64,000 nt of DNA from Prevotella sp. UBA2850 (GTDB lineage: Bacteria; Bacteroidota; Bacteroidia; Bacteroidales; Bacteroidaceae). This document shows, one piece after another, positions 23,250 to 31,918 of this stretch. A model generated the notes under the pieces. It was given only the letters and a program-made list of their open reading frames with translations. It made no database searches and was not told the origin of the DNA. Position 1 is the first letter of the stretch; the number at the start of each line of letters is the position of its first letter. The stretch spans positions 21,008 through 85,007 of the forward strand of contig DEFO01000062.1 in NCBI GenBank assembly GCA_002350805.1, in the 5' to 3' direction. The position numbers and the translations under genes are program-made.

Positions 23250-24422
23250 ATGAAAAGACAAACTCAAGCTATTCACACAAAATATGCCCGACGCGACGCC
23301 TACGATGCCCTGTCGATGCCTGTTTACAATGCCGTTGCCTTCGAGTTCGACGATGCCAAGGTGATGGCCGACGCCTTCACCAACCGCATTGACGCTCCCG
23401 ACTACTCGCGCGTGGAAAATCCCACCGTCACCTATCTGGAACAAAAGGTAAAGACTCTCACTGGTGCCGCCAACGTTACCGCCCTCAACTCGGGCATGGC
23501 CGCCATCAGCAACACGCTCATGGCACTGTCTGGAGCGGGCAAGAATATTGTTACTTCAAGACATTTGTTCGGAAACACACTGGGACTGCTCACCAACACA
23601 CTAGGACGATTTGGCGTGGAGGCACGCCTGTGCGACCTCACCAACCTCGACGAGGTAAGCAACAACATTGACGAGAACACCTGCTGCATCTTCCTGGAAA
23701 TCATGACGAACCCACAGCTGGAGGTGGCCGACCTCAGTATGCTGGCACAGACGGCACACAGCAAGGGACTGCCACTGGTAGCCGACTCGACCATCATTCC
23801 TTTCACCGAGACCCGCCTGCACGCACTGGGCGTAGATATTGAAGTGGTTTCCAGCACCAAATATCTGTCGGGCGGAGCCACATCGCTGGGCGGGCTCATT
23901 ATCGACTATGGCACTACAGCAGGCTTTAACGACCGAGTGAAGTTTGAGCTGTTGTTCAATCTGGGTGCTTACATGACCCCGCAGGTGGCTTATATGCAGA
24001 CCCTCGGACTGGAAACACTCAATGCCCGCTATCGCGTACAGGCCACCAACGCTCTGCAACTGGCTACAAGACTGCAAACACTGAGCGGCCAACTGACAGT
24101 GAACTACGTGGGACTGGAGGACAATCCCTACCACCAGCTGGCCGTCCGTCAGTTCGGACCTACAGCCGGAGCCATGATGACCATCGACCTGCCCTCGCAA
24201 GAGGCCTGCTTCGAGTTCATCAACCGGCTGAGACTCATCAGGCGCGCCACCAACTTGTTCGACAACAAGACACTGGCCATCCACCCCGCCAGCACCATTT
24301 TCGGAAACTTCAACGAGAGCGAACTACAAGCCATGGATGTCAAAACGACCACCATCCGTCTGTCCATCGGACTGGAAGATGTCGACGACTTGTTCGATGA
24401 TATCAGGCAGGCTCTCGAATAA
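23250..24422 (+). CDS. Cys/Met metabolism PLP-dependent enzyme
   Basis: A 390-residue transsulfuration-type enzyme that would act on activated homoserine or cystathionine. PLP-fold motifs: YSRVENPTVTYLEQKVKTLT, the phosphate-binding ALNSGMAAIS, FLEIMTNPQLEVADL, VADSTI, and the PLP lysine in VVSSTKYLSGGATSLGG. Length and sequence style fit the O-acetylhomoserine sulfhydrylase/cystathionine gamma-synthase group; I cannot fix the substrate by eye. It is followed 28 bases later by a MalY/PatB-like C-S lyase, so the pair probably interconverts cystathionine, homocysteine and methionine precursors. Confidence 0.88.
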   Translation: MKRQTQAIHTKYARRDAYDALSMPVYNAVAFEFDDAKVMADAFTNRIDAPDYSRVENPTVTYLEQKVKTLTGAANVTALNSGMAAISNTLMALSGAGKNIVTSRHLFGNTLGLLTNTLGRFGVEARLCDLTNLDEVSNNIDENTCCIFLEIMTNPQLEVADLSMLAQTAHSKGLPLVADSTIIPFTETRLHALGVDIEVVSSTKYLSGGATSLGGLIIDYGTTAGFNDRVKFELLFNLGAYMTPQVAYMQTLGLETLNARYRVQATNALQLATRLQTLSGQLTVNYVGLEDNPYHQLAVRQFGPTAGAMMTIDLPSQEACFEFINRLRLIRRATNLFDNKTLAIHPASTIFGNFNESELQAMDVKTTTIRLSIGLEDVDDLFDDIRQALE

Positions 24423-24450
24423 ACATCATAATGACAGAAGCAATAAAACG

Positions 24451-25638
24451 ATGAGCACATATCACTTTGACACGCCTATAGACCGCTCTGGATCGGGCGA
24501 CCTGAAACACTGCGTACTGGAAGAGCGCTACGGACGCGCCGACCTACTGCCCCTATGGGTGGCCGACATGGATTTTGAGACTCCGCCGTTCATCACCAAT
24601 GCCCTGCGCCGGCGCATGGAGCACTCACTGTTTGGCTACACGGTTGTGCCCCCTCAGTTGTGGACATCCGTCAGGGAGTGGATTCACGACCGCCACCAGT
24701 GGGATGTGAAGGAAGAGTGGCTCACCTACATCCCCGGCATCGTGAAAGGCATTGGCATGGCTGTTAATGTGTTCCTGAAAGCCGACGAGAAGGTCATCAT
24801 CCAGCCGCCCGTCTATCATCCCTTCCGGCTTACACCCGAAGGCAACGGCCGTCAGGTAGTGATGAATCCCCTGAAACGCATGGACGGGCCCCAGCTCGCC
24901 TACGAGATGGACTTCGACAACCTGGAGCAGGTGTGCGACGAGAAGTGCCGCATGCTCATTCTCTCCAACCCACACAATCCGGCAGGCATTGTCTGGCCGC
25001 GCGAGACCTTGCAGCGGTTGGCCAGCTTCTGCCACCAACACAACATCATCGTCATCAGCGACGAGATTCATTGCGACATGGCCCTCTGGGGCAACCGCCA
25101 CATTCCTTTTGCGTCGGTATCGGAAGAGGCAGCCCAGTGCAGCATCACTTTCGGTGCCCCATCGAAGACTTTCAATATTGCAGGCATCGTGAGCAGCTAT
25201 GCCATTGTGCCCAATTCCAGCCTGCGCGACCGTTTCTACTCGTGGCTGACCGCCAACGAGCTGAACGATCCCACGCTGTTTGCCCCCATTGCCACCATGG
25301 CCGCCTTCACACCCGAGGGCGACGAGTGGCGCCGGCAGATGCTCAGCTATGTGGAACAGAACATCGAGTTCGTGGAGGATTACTGCAAAAAACATATTCC
25401 TGCCATCCGCCCCATGCGCCCGCAGGCCTCGTTCCTGGTGTGGCTCGACTGTCGCCAGCTGCATCTGGGGCACGATGAGCTAAACCATCTGTTTGTCAAT
25501 CAGGCGCGCCTGGCACTCAACGATGGCGAGATGTTCGGCATGGGTGGCGAGGGATTCATGCGCATGAATGTGGGCACACAACGAGCCGTTTTGCAAGAGG
25601 CTCTGGAACGGTTGAGCAAGGCTGTAGCAGAAATTTAG
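24451..25638 (+). CDS. MalY/PatB family aminotransferase, cystathionine beta-lyase type
   Basis: PLP enzyme of the class I aminotransferase fold, MalY/PatB branch, 395 residues. The family opens with LPLWVADMDFETPPFITNAL, followed by FGYTVVPPQLW, ILSNPHNPAGIVWPRE, VISDEIHCDMAL and the PLP lysine in FGAPSKTFNIAGIVSS. Such enzymes cleave cystathionine or cysteine to ammonia, pyruvate and a thiol. The start at 24451 was chosen because upstream in-frame codons run into the preceding gene. It probably forms an operon with the transsulfuration enzyme before it. Confidence 0.92.
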   Translation: MSTYHFDTPIDRSGSGDLKHCVLEERYGRADLLPLWVADMDFETPPFITNALRRRMEHSLFGYTVVPPQLWTSVREWIHDRHQWDVKEEWLTYIPGIVKGIGMAVNVFLKADEKVIIQPPVYHPFRLTPEGNGRQVVMNPLKRMDGPQLAYEMDFDNLEQVCDEKCRMLILSNPHNPAGIVWPRETLQRLASFCHQHNIIVISDEIHCDMALWGNRHIPFASVSEEAAQCSITFGAPSKTFNIAGIVSSYAIVPNSSLRDRFYSWLTANELNDPTLFAPIATMAAFTPEGDEWRRQMLSYVEQNIEFVEDYCKKHIPAIRPMRPQASFLVWLDCRQLHLGHDELNHLFVNQARLALNDGEMFGMGGEGFMRMNVGTQRAVLQEALERLSKAVAEI

Positions 25639-25666
25639 CGTCTATACCGTTAAAAAACTGCCAAAG

Positions 25667-25699
25667 TTGCAGCTATTAGAAAAAAAATGCGTAATTTTG
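25667..25699 (+). promoter_or_regulatory. promoter of the sigma-54 activator gene
   Basis: TTG at 25667-25669, 22 bases, then TAATTTTG at 25692-25699. The box lies inside the codons of the longer reading that begins at 25687, so transcription should start near 25705 and the first usable ATG is 25708, giving a nearly leaderless message. Confidence 0.6.
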
Positions 25700-25707
25700 T
25701 CAGCTCA

Positions 25708-26934
25708 ATGAATACAACCGAACTTCAGAAGATCAAACAACGCTATAATATCGTCGGCAACAGTAACGGATTGAATCGCGCGCTCGATGTGGCCTTACAG
25801 GTGGCACCGACCGACCTTTCCGTGCTGATTATCGGCGAGAGCGGTGTAGGAAAGGAAATCATTCCTCGTGTCATTCACGACAACTCACCGCGTCGCCGCG
25901 AGAAATACTTCGCCATCAACTGCGGCTCCATTCCACAGGGCACCATCGACAGCGAGCTCTTCGGTCATGAGAAAGGCTCGTTCACAGGCGCCATCGGTGA
26001 GAGCGAGGGCTACTTCGGCATCGCCAACAAAGGCACCCTGTTTCTCGACGAGGTGGGCGAACTGCCACTGGCCACACAGGCCCGTCTGCTGCGCGTCCTT
26101 GAGACTGGCGAATACATCCGTGTGGGCGGCACCCAGGTGATGAAGACCGATGTGCGCATCGTGGCTGCTACCAACGTGAACATGCAGAAGGCCATCAGCG
26201 AGGGACGGTTCCGCGAAGACCTATACTACCGTCTGAACACTATCCCCATTAAGATGCCGCCCCTGCGTGAGCGCGGCAACGACGTGCTGTTGCTCTTCCG
26301 CCTCTTCGCCATGCAGATGGCCGAGAAATACAAACTGCCCAAGATTACCCTCACCGAAGAGGCTAAGATGCTCATGCTCAGCTACAAGTGGCCGGGAAAC
26401 GTCAGACAGCTGAAGAATATCACTGAGCAGATGTCCATCCTCAGTACCGAGCGCGAGATCACCGCCGAGGTGCTCAAGCAGTTCATCCCCCAAGACCCCG
26501 AGAGCATGCAGCTGGCCACCATCGGCCCTGCCGGTTCGCACTCCTACGAGAACGAGCGCGAGCTGCTCTACAAGATACTTTACGAGTTGCGAGGCAACGT
26601 CGACAACCTGCGCCGCGATCTCACCAGCCTCAGGAAACAGATGGAAGAGGTGCGCGACCTCAACGGAGCCGCTGGCTTCACCAAGTCCATCCAAGCCATC
26701 GACACGGGAAACCTGCCCACCGTCAGCAGCCACAGGCAGGAGCCTAACATCGAGGAGGCTATTGCAGAGGAAGTGACTGAGGCCGAGACGCTCAACCTCA
26801 GCGACATCGGAAGACAGATGATCGAGAAAGCCCTCGAGCGCAACAACAGCAACCGCAAGAAAGCTGCCGCCGAGCTGGGCATCTCCGACCGCACACTCTA
26901 CAGAAAAATCAAGCAATATGGTCTCGACAAATAA
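25708..26934 (+). CDS. sigma-54 interaction domain transcriptional activator
   Basis: AAA+ activator of RpoN-dependent promoters, about 408 residues. There is no receiver or other sensor domain: the AAA+ core begins almost at once (IVGNSNGLNRAL), with Walker A GESGVGKE, the sigma-54 contact loop as GSFTGA (Ser replacing the usual Ala), Walker B GTLFLDEVGEL and the arginine-finger region REDLYYRLNTI. A coiled linker (about 270-350) leads to a Fis-type helix-turn-helix (NRKKAAAELGISDRTLYRKI). The start at 25708 is favoured by the promoter; 25687 is the alternative. It overlaps lptE by 17 bases, tying it to envelope genes. Confidence 0.93.
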   Translation: MNTTELQKIKQRYNIVGNSNGLNRALDVALQVAPTDLSVLIIGESGVGKEIIPRVIHDNSPRRREKYFAINCGSIPQGTIDSELFGHEKGSFTGAIGESEGYFGIANKGTLFLDEVGELPLATQARLLRVLETGEYIRVGGTQVMKTDVRIVAATNVNMQKAISEGRFREDLYYRLNTIPIKMPPLRERGNDVLLLFRLFAMQMAEKYKLPKITLTEEAKMLMLSYKWPGNVRQLKNITEQMSILSTEREITAEVLKQFIPQDPESMQLATIGPAGSHSYENERELLYKILYELRGNVDNLRRDLTSLRKQMEEVRDLNGAAGFTKSIQAIDTGNLPTVSSHRQEPNIEEAIAEEVTEAETLNLSDIGRQMIEKALERNNSNRKKAAAELGISDRTLYRKIKQYGLDK

Positions 26935-27439
26935 CATCAAGCGACTCTGCCTCGTGGCCCTCATCCTACTGGCGGCCATCGGCTGCGTGCCCCATTACTC
27001 GTTTAATGGAGCTAGCATCGACTATACGAAGACCAAGACCATCACCATCGTCGACTTCCCCATACGTTCCAGCTACGTCTGGGGACCCATGGCTAGCATC
27101 TTCAACAACAGGCTGAAGGACCAGTTCGCCGACCATACCCGTCTCAGTCAGGTCAAACGCAACGGCGACCTGAAAATCGAGGGCGAGATTACCCGTTACG
27201 AACAACGCAACAAGTCGGTGTCCAGCGAAGGATACTCTGCCATGACCGAACTGTCGATGACCGTCAACGTGCGCTTTACCAACAACGTCGACCATAAACA
27301 AGACTTCGAACAGCAGTTCTCCGCCAATGCCAGCTACGAGACTACCCAGTCGCTCAACAGCGTGCAGGAAGAGCTCGTCACGCAAATGGTGAAAGACATC
27401 GTCGACCAAATCTTCAATGCCACGGTAGCCAACTGGTAA
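26918..27439 (+). CDS. lptE: LptE-family lipopolysaccharide-assembly lipoprotein
   Basis: A 173-residue lipoprotein (lipobox AAIGC, Cys23) of the Bacteroidota LptE family, expected to plug the LptD barrel and help place LPS in the outer membrane. Typical segments are YSFNGASIDYTKTKTITIVD (in part), FNNRLKDQF and LKIEGEITRYEQR, followed by beta-strand-rich sequence to the C terminus. It overlaps the activator gene by 17 bases and is followed by a TPR protein and secG, a conserved Bacteroidota order. Confidence 0.88.
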   Translation: MVSTNNIKRLCLVALILLAAIGCVPHYSFNGASIDYTKTKTITIVDFPIRSSYVWGPMASIFNNRLKDQFADHTRLSQVKRNGDLKIEGEITRYEQRNKSVSSEGYSAMTELSMTVNVRFTNNVDHKQDFEQQFSANASYETTQSLNSVQEELVTQMVKDIVDQIFNATVANW

Positions 27440-27453
27440 ACAAAAACAAAACT

Positions 27454-28203
27454 ATGGAACTGAGCCATCTCATCAAGCATCCCGAACTACTGGACAAGGA
27501 AACGCTCTACGAACTGCGTTCCCTCCTGGCTCTCTATCCATACTACCAGACCGCCCGCCTGCTGCTATTGCAGAATCTCTACCTGCTCCACGACCCCACC
27601 TTCGACGAGGAACTGCGCAGGGCCGCCATCTACATCACCGACCGCAACGTCATCTTCCAGATGATCGAGGCTGCACACTATAAGCTGCACACCACGACCA
27701 CCGCCGACAAACAAGGCGGTAAGCCCGCACAGAGCGAGTCGCGCACCGTAGCCCTCATCGACAGCTTCCTCGACTCACTGCCAGCCGACGCCGAGGCAGC
27801 CGACAAGCCCAAGCGCAAGCCCACACCTGCCGATGCCGCCGTCGACTATGTGGCCTACCTGCTCGAGGTTGAGAATGAAACCGAACAGCACGAAGCCGCA
27901 CCCCAGATGAAGGGACAAGAGCTCATCGACAACTTCATCAACCAGGAGGGCGGCAGAATAGAACTCAAGGAAATTCCTGAATACCTGCCCAGCATCGCCG
28001 CAGACACCGATTTGGAGCAAAAAGACGGCGAAGAAGAGTATTTTACGGAGACTTTGGCACAAATTTACATCAAACAAGGCCGATATTCCAAGGCTTTAGA
28101 AATTATTAAGCGATTAAATTTGAATTATCCAAAAAAAAATGCTTACTTTGCAGACCAAATCCGGTTTTTGGAAAAATTGATTATAAACAACAATAAAAAA
28201 TAA
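27454..28203 (+). CDS. conserved TPR-like protein between lptE and secG
   Basis: A 249-residue soluble protein without signal peptide or named domain that I can assign. The N-terminal third is helical (LDKETLYELRSLLALYPYYQTARLLLLQNLYLL in parts), the centre (about 85-170) is Ala/Glu/Pro-rich and probably disordered, and the end contains one TPR-like helix pair (ETLAQIYIKQGRYSKALEIIKRLNLNYPKKNAY in parts). It stands 14 bases after lptE and 8 bases before secG, so it is co-transcribed with envelope-biogenesis genes; a chaperone or scaffold role is inference. Confidence 0.82.
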   Translation: MELSHLIKHPELLDKETLYELRSLLALYPYYQTARLLLLQNLYLLHDPTFDEELRRAAIYITDRNVIFQMIEAAHYKLHTTTTADKQGGKPAQSESRTVALIDSFLDSLPADAEAADKPKRKPTPADAAVDYVAYLLEVENETEQHEAAPQMKGQELIDNFINQEGGRIELKEIPEYLPSIAADTDLEQKDGEEEYFTETLAQIYIKQGRYSKALEIIKRLNLNYPKKNAYFADQIRFLEKLIINNNKK

Positions 28204-28211
28204 TAAAGAAA

Positions 28212-28613
28212 ATGTACAACTTATTTGTAATCTTCATTGTGATTGCAGCACTGCTGATGATCGGCATCGTGCTGATTCAAGAGTCAAAAGGAGGCGGCCT
28301 TTCATCCAACTTCGCTGCTTCAAATCAGATTATGGGTGTCCGCAAGACCACCGACTTCATCGAGAAAGCAACATGGGGCCTCGCAGCTGCCATGGTTGTT
28401 CTCAGCGTCATCTGCGCTTATGTGGCCCCCTCAGCAGGAACACAAGACCAGAGCGTGTTAGAGAATATTGCCACCGAGCAAAGCACGACCAACCCCAACA
28501 ACCTGCCAGGTTTCGGAGCTAGTCAGACCAAGCAGGAGGCAGCACCTGCAAAAGATGCCAAACAGGCCGCTCCCGCCAAGGAAACAGCGCCTGCAGCACC
28601 TGCAAAAAAATAA
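28212..28613 (+). CDS. secG: preprotein translocase subunit SecG
   Basis: Small inner-membrane subunit of SecYEG, 133 residues. Two hydrophobic helices (about 3-22 and 54-74) flank the conserved cytosolic loop LIQESKGGGLSSNFAASNQIMG. The C-terminal tail (about 95-133) is Ala/Lys/Pro-rich with repeated PAKxxAPA units, longer than in E. coli (110 residues) but common in Bacteroidota. It ends the cluster and is followed by a 14-bp hairpin. Confidence 0.94.
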   Translation: MYNLFVIFIVIAALLMIGIVLIQESKGGGLSSNFAASNQIMGVRKTTDFIEKATWGLAAAMVVLSVICAYVAPSAGTQDQSVLENIATEQSTTNPNNLPGFGASQTKQEAAPAKDAKQAAPAKETAPAAPAKK

Positions 28614-28626
28614 AACGAAAAAAATC

Positions 28627-28661
28627 ACGGGAATTATTTGGTAATCTCAAATAATTCCCGT
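28627..28661 (+). terminator. 14-bp stem after secG, overlapping the tRNA-His promoter
   Basis: ACGGGAATTATTTG (28627-28640) and CAAATAATTCCCGT (28648-28661) are exact complements with a 7-base loop. Position 14 bases after secG suggests a terminator, but no T-tract follows and the arms contain the -33 TTTG and reach the first base of the -7 box of the tRNA promoter, so it may also be an operator. Confidence 0.6.
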
Positions 28662-28668
28662 ACCTTTG
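28637..28668 (+). promoter_or_regulatory. promoter of tRNA-His
   Basis: TTTG at 28637-28640, 20 bases, then TACCTTTG at 28661-28668; both elements are exact and the spacing is ideal. The tRNA begins 28 bases later. Confidence 0.8.
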
Positions 28669-28696
28669 CACTCGCTTTCCAAAAGAAGCGCACATG

Positions 28697-28770
28697 GTGC
28701 CCGTAGTTCAGTTGGTTAGAGCGTCAGATTGTGGTTCTGAATGTCGACGGTTCGAGTCCGTCCGGGCACC
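28697..28770 (+). tRNA. tRNA-His(GTG)
   Basis: Cloverleaf: acceptor GTGCCCG/CGGGCAC, D-arm around AGTTCAGTTGGTTAGAGC, anticodon loop TTGTGGT with GTG, and T-arm GACGG-TTCGAGT-CCGTC. A G at 28696 supplies the histidine-specific G-1 facing the discriminator C at 28770. CCA is not encoded. Confidence 0.96.
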
Positions 28771-28857
28771 CAACCGATAAGTGGCTGATATATCAGTCAC
28801 TTATTTTTTTGCTATCCCTATTTCATTCCTATATATAGCATGTTTCTGGTGAGAAGA

Positions 28858-28888
28858 TTGCTTTACTCAGGAATTATTTGTATCTTTG
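28858..28888 (+). promoter_or_regulatory. promoter of the flavodoxin-family gene
   Basis: TTG at 28858-28860, 20 bases, then TATCTTTG at 28881-28888, an exact TAnnTTTG; the ATG at 28932 is 43 bases further. The element GGAATTATTTG just upstream of the box (28870-28880) repeats the arm of the hairpin before tRNA-His. Confidence 0.75.
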
Positions 28889-28931
28889 CACGCAAGAAAA
28901 CAGAAATCATCGATTACTAACATTATTATAT

Positions 28932-29594
28932 ATGACCAAAGCATTGTTTGTCAACGGCAGTCCGCGCAAGAAAGGCAATACGGCGCAGTTGCTGCTGCGT
29001 GCCATGGACGGTGCCCGTGAGGCTGGCGCAGAGGTGGAAATGGTGAACCTCTACGATCGCACCCTCAACTACAAAGGGTGCATGAGCTGCTTCGCCTGTA
29101 AACTGAAGGGTGGCAAAAAGGGTGTCTGTTCGTTTAAGGACGACTTGCTGCCCATTCTTGAGAAAGCAGTCAGCGCCGACGTGCTGGTGTGCGGTTCGCC
29201 CAACTACTGCAGCTACCCGTCAGCCATGCTGCGTGCCTTCATGGAGCGGCTGGTGTTCCCGGCAGTCAACTACTCTGACTACTCGAAGCCGGTAGTGCTG
29301 AAACGCATTCACTCGGCGACCATCTACACGATGAACTGCCCCAACGAGGAGCTATACCGGCAGATGAACTACCACTCGTTGATGGACACTAGTGCCCTGC
29401 AACTGGGTATGTTCGGACCTACGGAGATTCTCTGTTCGTACGATACCTACCAATTCAACAACTACGACCGCTACGACGCTGCCGGATTCAATGAGCCTCA
29501 CAAGGCCGAGGTCCGGGCCAACATATTCCCCCGTGATCTGGAACGTGCCTACGAGCTGGGCAAACGGTTAGTGGAACAATGTCAGACAGAGTAG
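28932..29594 (+). CDS. flavodoxin family / iron-sulfur flavoprotein-like NAD(P)H oxidoreductase
   Basis: A 220-residue FMN-binding protein with a flavodoxin-like fold. The phosphate loop is FVNGSPRKKGNTAQLL; the GCMSCFACK motif after the second strand carries the closely spaced cysteines seen in iron-sulfur flavoproteins and related reductases, and GSPNYCSYPSAMLRAFMERL forms the next FMN loop. It probably reduces quinones or other small molecules; the substrate is not predictable. The start at 28932 is set by the upstream promoter and the family's N terminus. Confidence 0.88.
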   Translation: MTKALFVNGSPRKKGNTAQLLLRAMDGAREAGAEVEMVNLYDRTLNYKGCMSCFACKLKGGKKGVCSFKDDLLPILEKAVSADVLVCGSPNYCSYPSAMLRAFMERLVFPAVNYSDYSKPVVLKRIHSATIYTMNCPNEELYRQMNYHSLMDTSALQLGMFGPTEILCSYDTYQFNNYDRYDAAGFNEPHKAEVRANIFPRDLERAYELGKRLVEQCQTE

Positions 29595-29603
29595 ACAAGC
29601 AGG

Positions 29604-30326
29604 ATGAGTACGTTTACAGAGTATTTCCTCAGAAGCCAGGAGCGTAACGGCATGCGTGATGAACAGCTGGCCATTCACTCGTGCCCCGAGCTGATAGAGT
29701 GTATCCGCGAGGTGGGCTTCCTGCCGTTGTTGGAAAGCGGCATACAGGGCTATAGTGCCGAGGCCATGCTGGCAGAGGAATGCCGGTTTACGCAGTTCCC
29801 CGACGGTTCGTGGGAGTGGCCGCTATGGCAATGGAAGGGCTCTGTGGTGCGTGAGGGCAACTGTGTCTACGGTAAATTCTTCGCTGGCAAGGCCGGATTC
29901 ATCAGTCGCGAGTGGTGGCCCGACTTCTGCAACTGGCGACGCAGCAACCACCCGGCACCCGAGGAGGGAAGCATCGAGGAGGCCATTCTGGTGACCTTGA
30001 GAGAGCATGGCAGCATGATAGCCCGTGAACTGCGGGCCGCCTGCGACTTCACGGGTAAGAACATGCGCTCGAGGTTCGATGCCTATGTGGGCCGCCTGCA
30101 GATGGGCACCCGCATCGTGACCGAGGACTTTGTCTATCCGGTGGACAAGCACGGACGGGAGTACGGTTTCGGATGGTCGTTGCTCACCACCCCCGAGCAA
30201 TGGCTGGGCAGGGAGGCCTGCCAATGCAAACGCACACCCACGGAGTCGTATCAGCGCATGGAGGAGCATCTGTCGCACCTGCTGCCCCATGCCACCGGGA
30301 AGCAAATCGAGAAACTATTGAAATAA
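29604..30326 (+). CDS. AlkZ-related winged-helix protein
   Basis: A 240-residue protein resembling the AlkZ-related group (short relatives of HTH_42 DNA glycosylases). Seen: FLRSQERNGMRDEQ at the start, a Trp-rich segment FPDGSWEWPLWQWKGSVV, GKAGFISREWWPDFCNWRR, and a helix pair with a winged-helix look (AILVTLREHGSMIARELRAAC in parts). True AlkZ enzymes unhook interstrand crosslinks using a QxQ motif, which I do not see here, so catalytic activity is doubtful. It starts nine bases after the flavoprotein gene and ends six before the thioesterase gene. Confidence 0.55.
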   Translation: MSTFTEYFLRSQERNGMRDEQLAIHSCPELIECIREVGFLPLLESGIQGYSAEAMLAEECRFTQFPDGSWEWPLWQWKGSVVREGNCVYGKFFAGKAGFISREWWPDFCNWRRSNHPAPEEGSIEEAILVTLREHGSMIARELRAACDFTGKNMRSRFDAYVGRLQMGTRIVTEDFVYPVDKHGREYGFGWSLLTTPEQWLGREACQCKRTPTESYQRMEEHLSHLLPHATGKQIEKLLK

Positions 30327-30332
30327 AGAAGA

Positions 30333-31049
30333 ATGGTGTACAGTTTAACCTATAAGGTAACAACCAGCACCTGCGACAGTGAGGGACGGCTGAAACTCTA
30401 TTCCGCCCTTCAGATGATGCAGGACTGCTCGGAGATGTGGATTGACAGCGAGCCGTGCGTGAAACGCTATTTCGCCGAGCAGAACATGGCGCAGTTGCTG
30501 GCATCGAGACAGGTGGAGATTGTGCGTGTGCCCGTCTATAAGGAAGAACTGACGGTCACCACGTCGGTTTATGAGATGAAACCTATGTTCGGCTTTCGCA
30601 ACACCTTCATCTACGATGCCGAGGGGCGCCCGTGCTACAAGACATGGAGCATGGGTGCCTTTGTCGACAAGGCGACAGGCAAGCTGAAACGCGTTGACAG
30701 CGCAACCATCGCCGCCATGAGCCTGGAACCGCAGCTCAACATGCACTATGGCGACCGCCGCATCATACTGCCCAAAGAAGGGGGAACCAGCGCCGACCCC
30801 ATCGCGGTGATGAAGGCCGACATCGACTATAACCGTCATGTGAACAATGCCAACTATATACGTATGGCCATGGAACTGCTGCCCAATGGCTTCAAGGTGG
30901 GGAGCATGCGTATGGAATACCGTATACCGGCCCGGCTGGGTGACACCCTGCTGCCTATTGTCTACGAAACGCCCGGCACCATCATCGTGGCGCTGTTGAC
31001 AGGTCAGGAGGTGAGCACCCTAGTGGAGTTCTGCGAACGGAAAGAGTAA
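30333..31049 (+). CDS. acyl-ACP thioesterase
   Basis: Double hot-dog-fold thioesterase of 238 residues that releases fatty acids from acyl carrier protein. The first hot-dog domain (about 1-125) starts YSLTYKVTTSTCDSEGRLKL and includes LASRQVEIVRVPVYKEEL; the second (about 140-235) contains ADIDYNRHVNNANYIRMAME, the catalytic Asp/Asn-x-His motif typical of the family. It probably sets fatty-acid chain length for membrane lipids. It follows the AlkZ-related gene by six bases, suggesting co-transcription. Confidence 0.92.
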   Translation: MVYSLTYKVTTSTCDSEGRLKLYSALQMMQDCSEMWIDSEPCVKRYFAEQNMAQLLASRQVEIVRVPVYKEELTVTTSVYEMKPMFGFRNTFIYDAEGRPCYKTWSMGAFVDKATGKLKRVDSATIAAMSLEPQLNMHYGDRRIILPKEGGTSADPIAVMKADIDYNRHVNNANYIRMAMELLPNGFKVGSMRMEYRIPARLGDTLLPIVYETPGTIIVALLTGQEVSTLVEFCERKE

Positions 31050-31082
31050 AAAACATCAACCAAACACTTAACCAATATCATT

Positions 31083-31820
31083 ATGCGTAAAAGCCTCTTC
31101 AGTCTGCTCGCCACCAGCCTGTTGCTCGTTGCCTGCGGACCATCAACCACCAAGAATGAAACAGATATGGAATTTGTAGACCAAGTGAAAGTGGCCCTCG
31201 CCGACAGTGGCCGTATCGACCTCCATGCGTTGCAGTGGACCCGAGAGCCGGGGGCATTCTCTATCAACGGCGACACCATCGTCATCACCACTGCTGCGCA
31301 CACCGACCTCTGGCAGCGCACCTACTACCATTTCCAAAACGACAATGCGCCAGTACTGCAGATGAGCACCCGCGAAAAGTTCTTCAGCTTTGTGGTGAAG
31401 ACCGACTTCACACAGAGCCACCACCGTTTCGACCAGTGCGGCATCGTGATGTATCTCGACAGCGAGAACTGGCTGAAGGGCTCGGTGGAATATGAGAACG
31501 ACAAGTTCCAGCATCTGGGCAGCGTCGCCACAAACAACGGCTACTCCGACTGGGCCACCACGGCCATTCCCGCCGACGTGAAGACCATGTGGTACCGCTT
31601 CTCACGCCGTGAGGACGACTACTGCATCGAGTGCTCTACCAACGGACAGGACTTCAGTCAGATGCGCATCTGCCACATGCAGGCCGCTGCCGACGAGATT
31701 CGTTTCGGCATCTATGCCTGCTCGCCCGAGGAGTCGACGTTCACCGCCGTATTCTCCGACATGAAGATCACCGAGTGTATGTGGAAGGCACACGACGGCC
31801 AGCAGCCCGACCAGCAGTAG
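31083..31820 (+). CDS. DUF1349 domain lipoprotein
   Basis: A 245-residue lipoprotein (signal to LLLVAC, Cys18) with a concanavalin-A-like beta-sandwich of the DUF1349 type: WTREPGAFSINGDTIVITT, KFFSFVVKTDF, FDQCGIVMYLDSENWLKGSVEY (in parts) and FRFSR-like strands follow the family order, ending in IYACSPEESTFTAVFSDM. Such domains are probably carbohydrate-binding or structural. It lies 33 bases after the thioesterase gene but with a recognisably separate leader; a hairpin follows at 31912. Confidence 0.87.
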   Translation: MRKSLFSLLATSLLLVACGPSTTKNETDMEFVDQVKVALADSGRIDLHALQWTREPGAFSINGDTIVITTAAHTDLWQRTYYHFQNDNAPVLQMSTREKFFSFVVKTDFTQSHHRFDQCGIVMYLDSENWLKGSVEYENDKFQHLGSVATNNGYSDWATTAIPADVKTMWYRFSRREDDYCIECSTNGQDFSQMRICHMQAAADEIRFGIYACSPEESTFTAVFSDMKITECMWKAHDGQQPDQQ

Positions 31821-31850
31821 TTTTTTACAAGTTGAGAACTGAGAGGTGAA

Positions 31851-31918
31851 AGTTGAGAGGTATGATTACCTTTACAATTGAGCCAAGCTAGAGTCACCAT
31901 CCGACAGGCCTCTCCCCC
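31851..31918 (+). repeat. 68-bp dispersed repeat, left arm of an inverted pair
   Basis: This segment is matched in reverse orientation at 34011-34077 with about 64 of 68 bases identical. It contains the small palindrome AGGTATGATTACCT (31858-31871), ACAATTGAGCCAAG and CAGGCCTCTCCCCC. Shorter copies of the palindromic core lie at 37785 and 38672. Confidence 0.88.
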
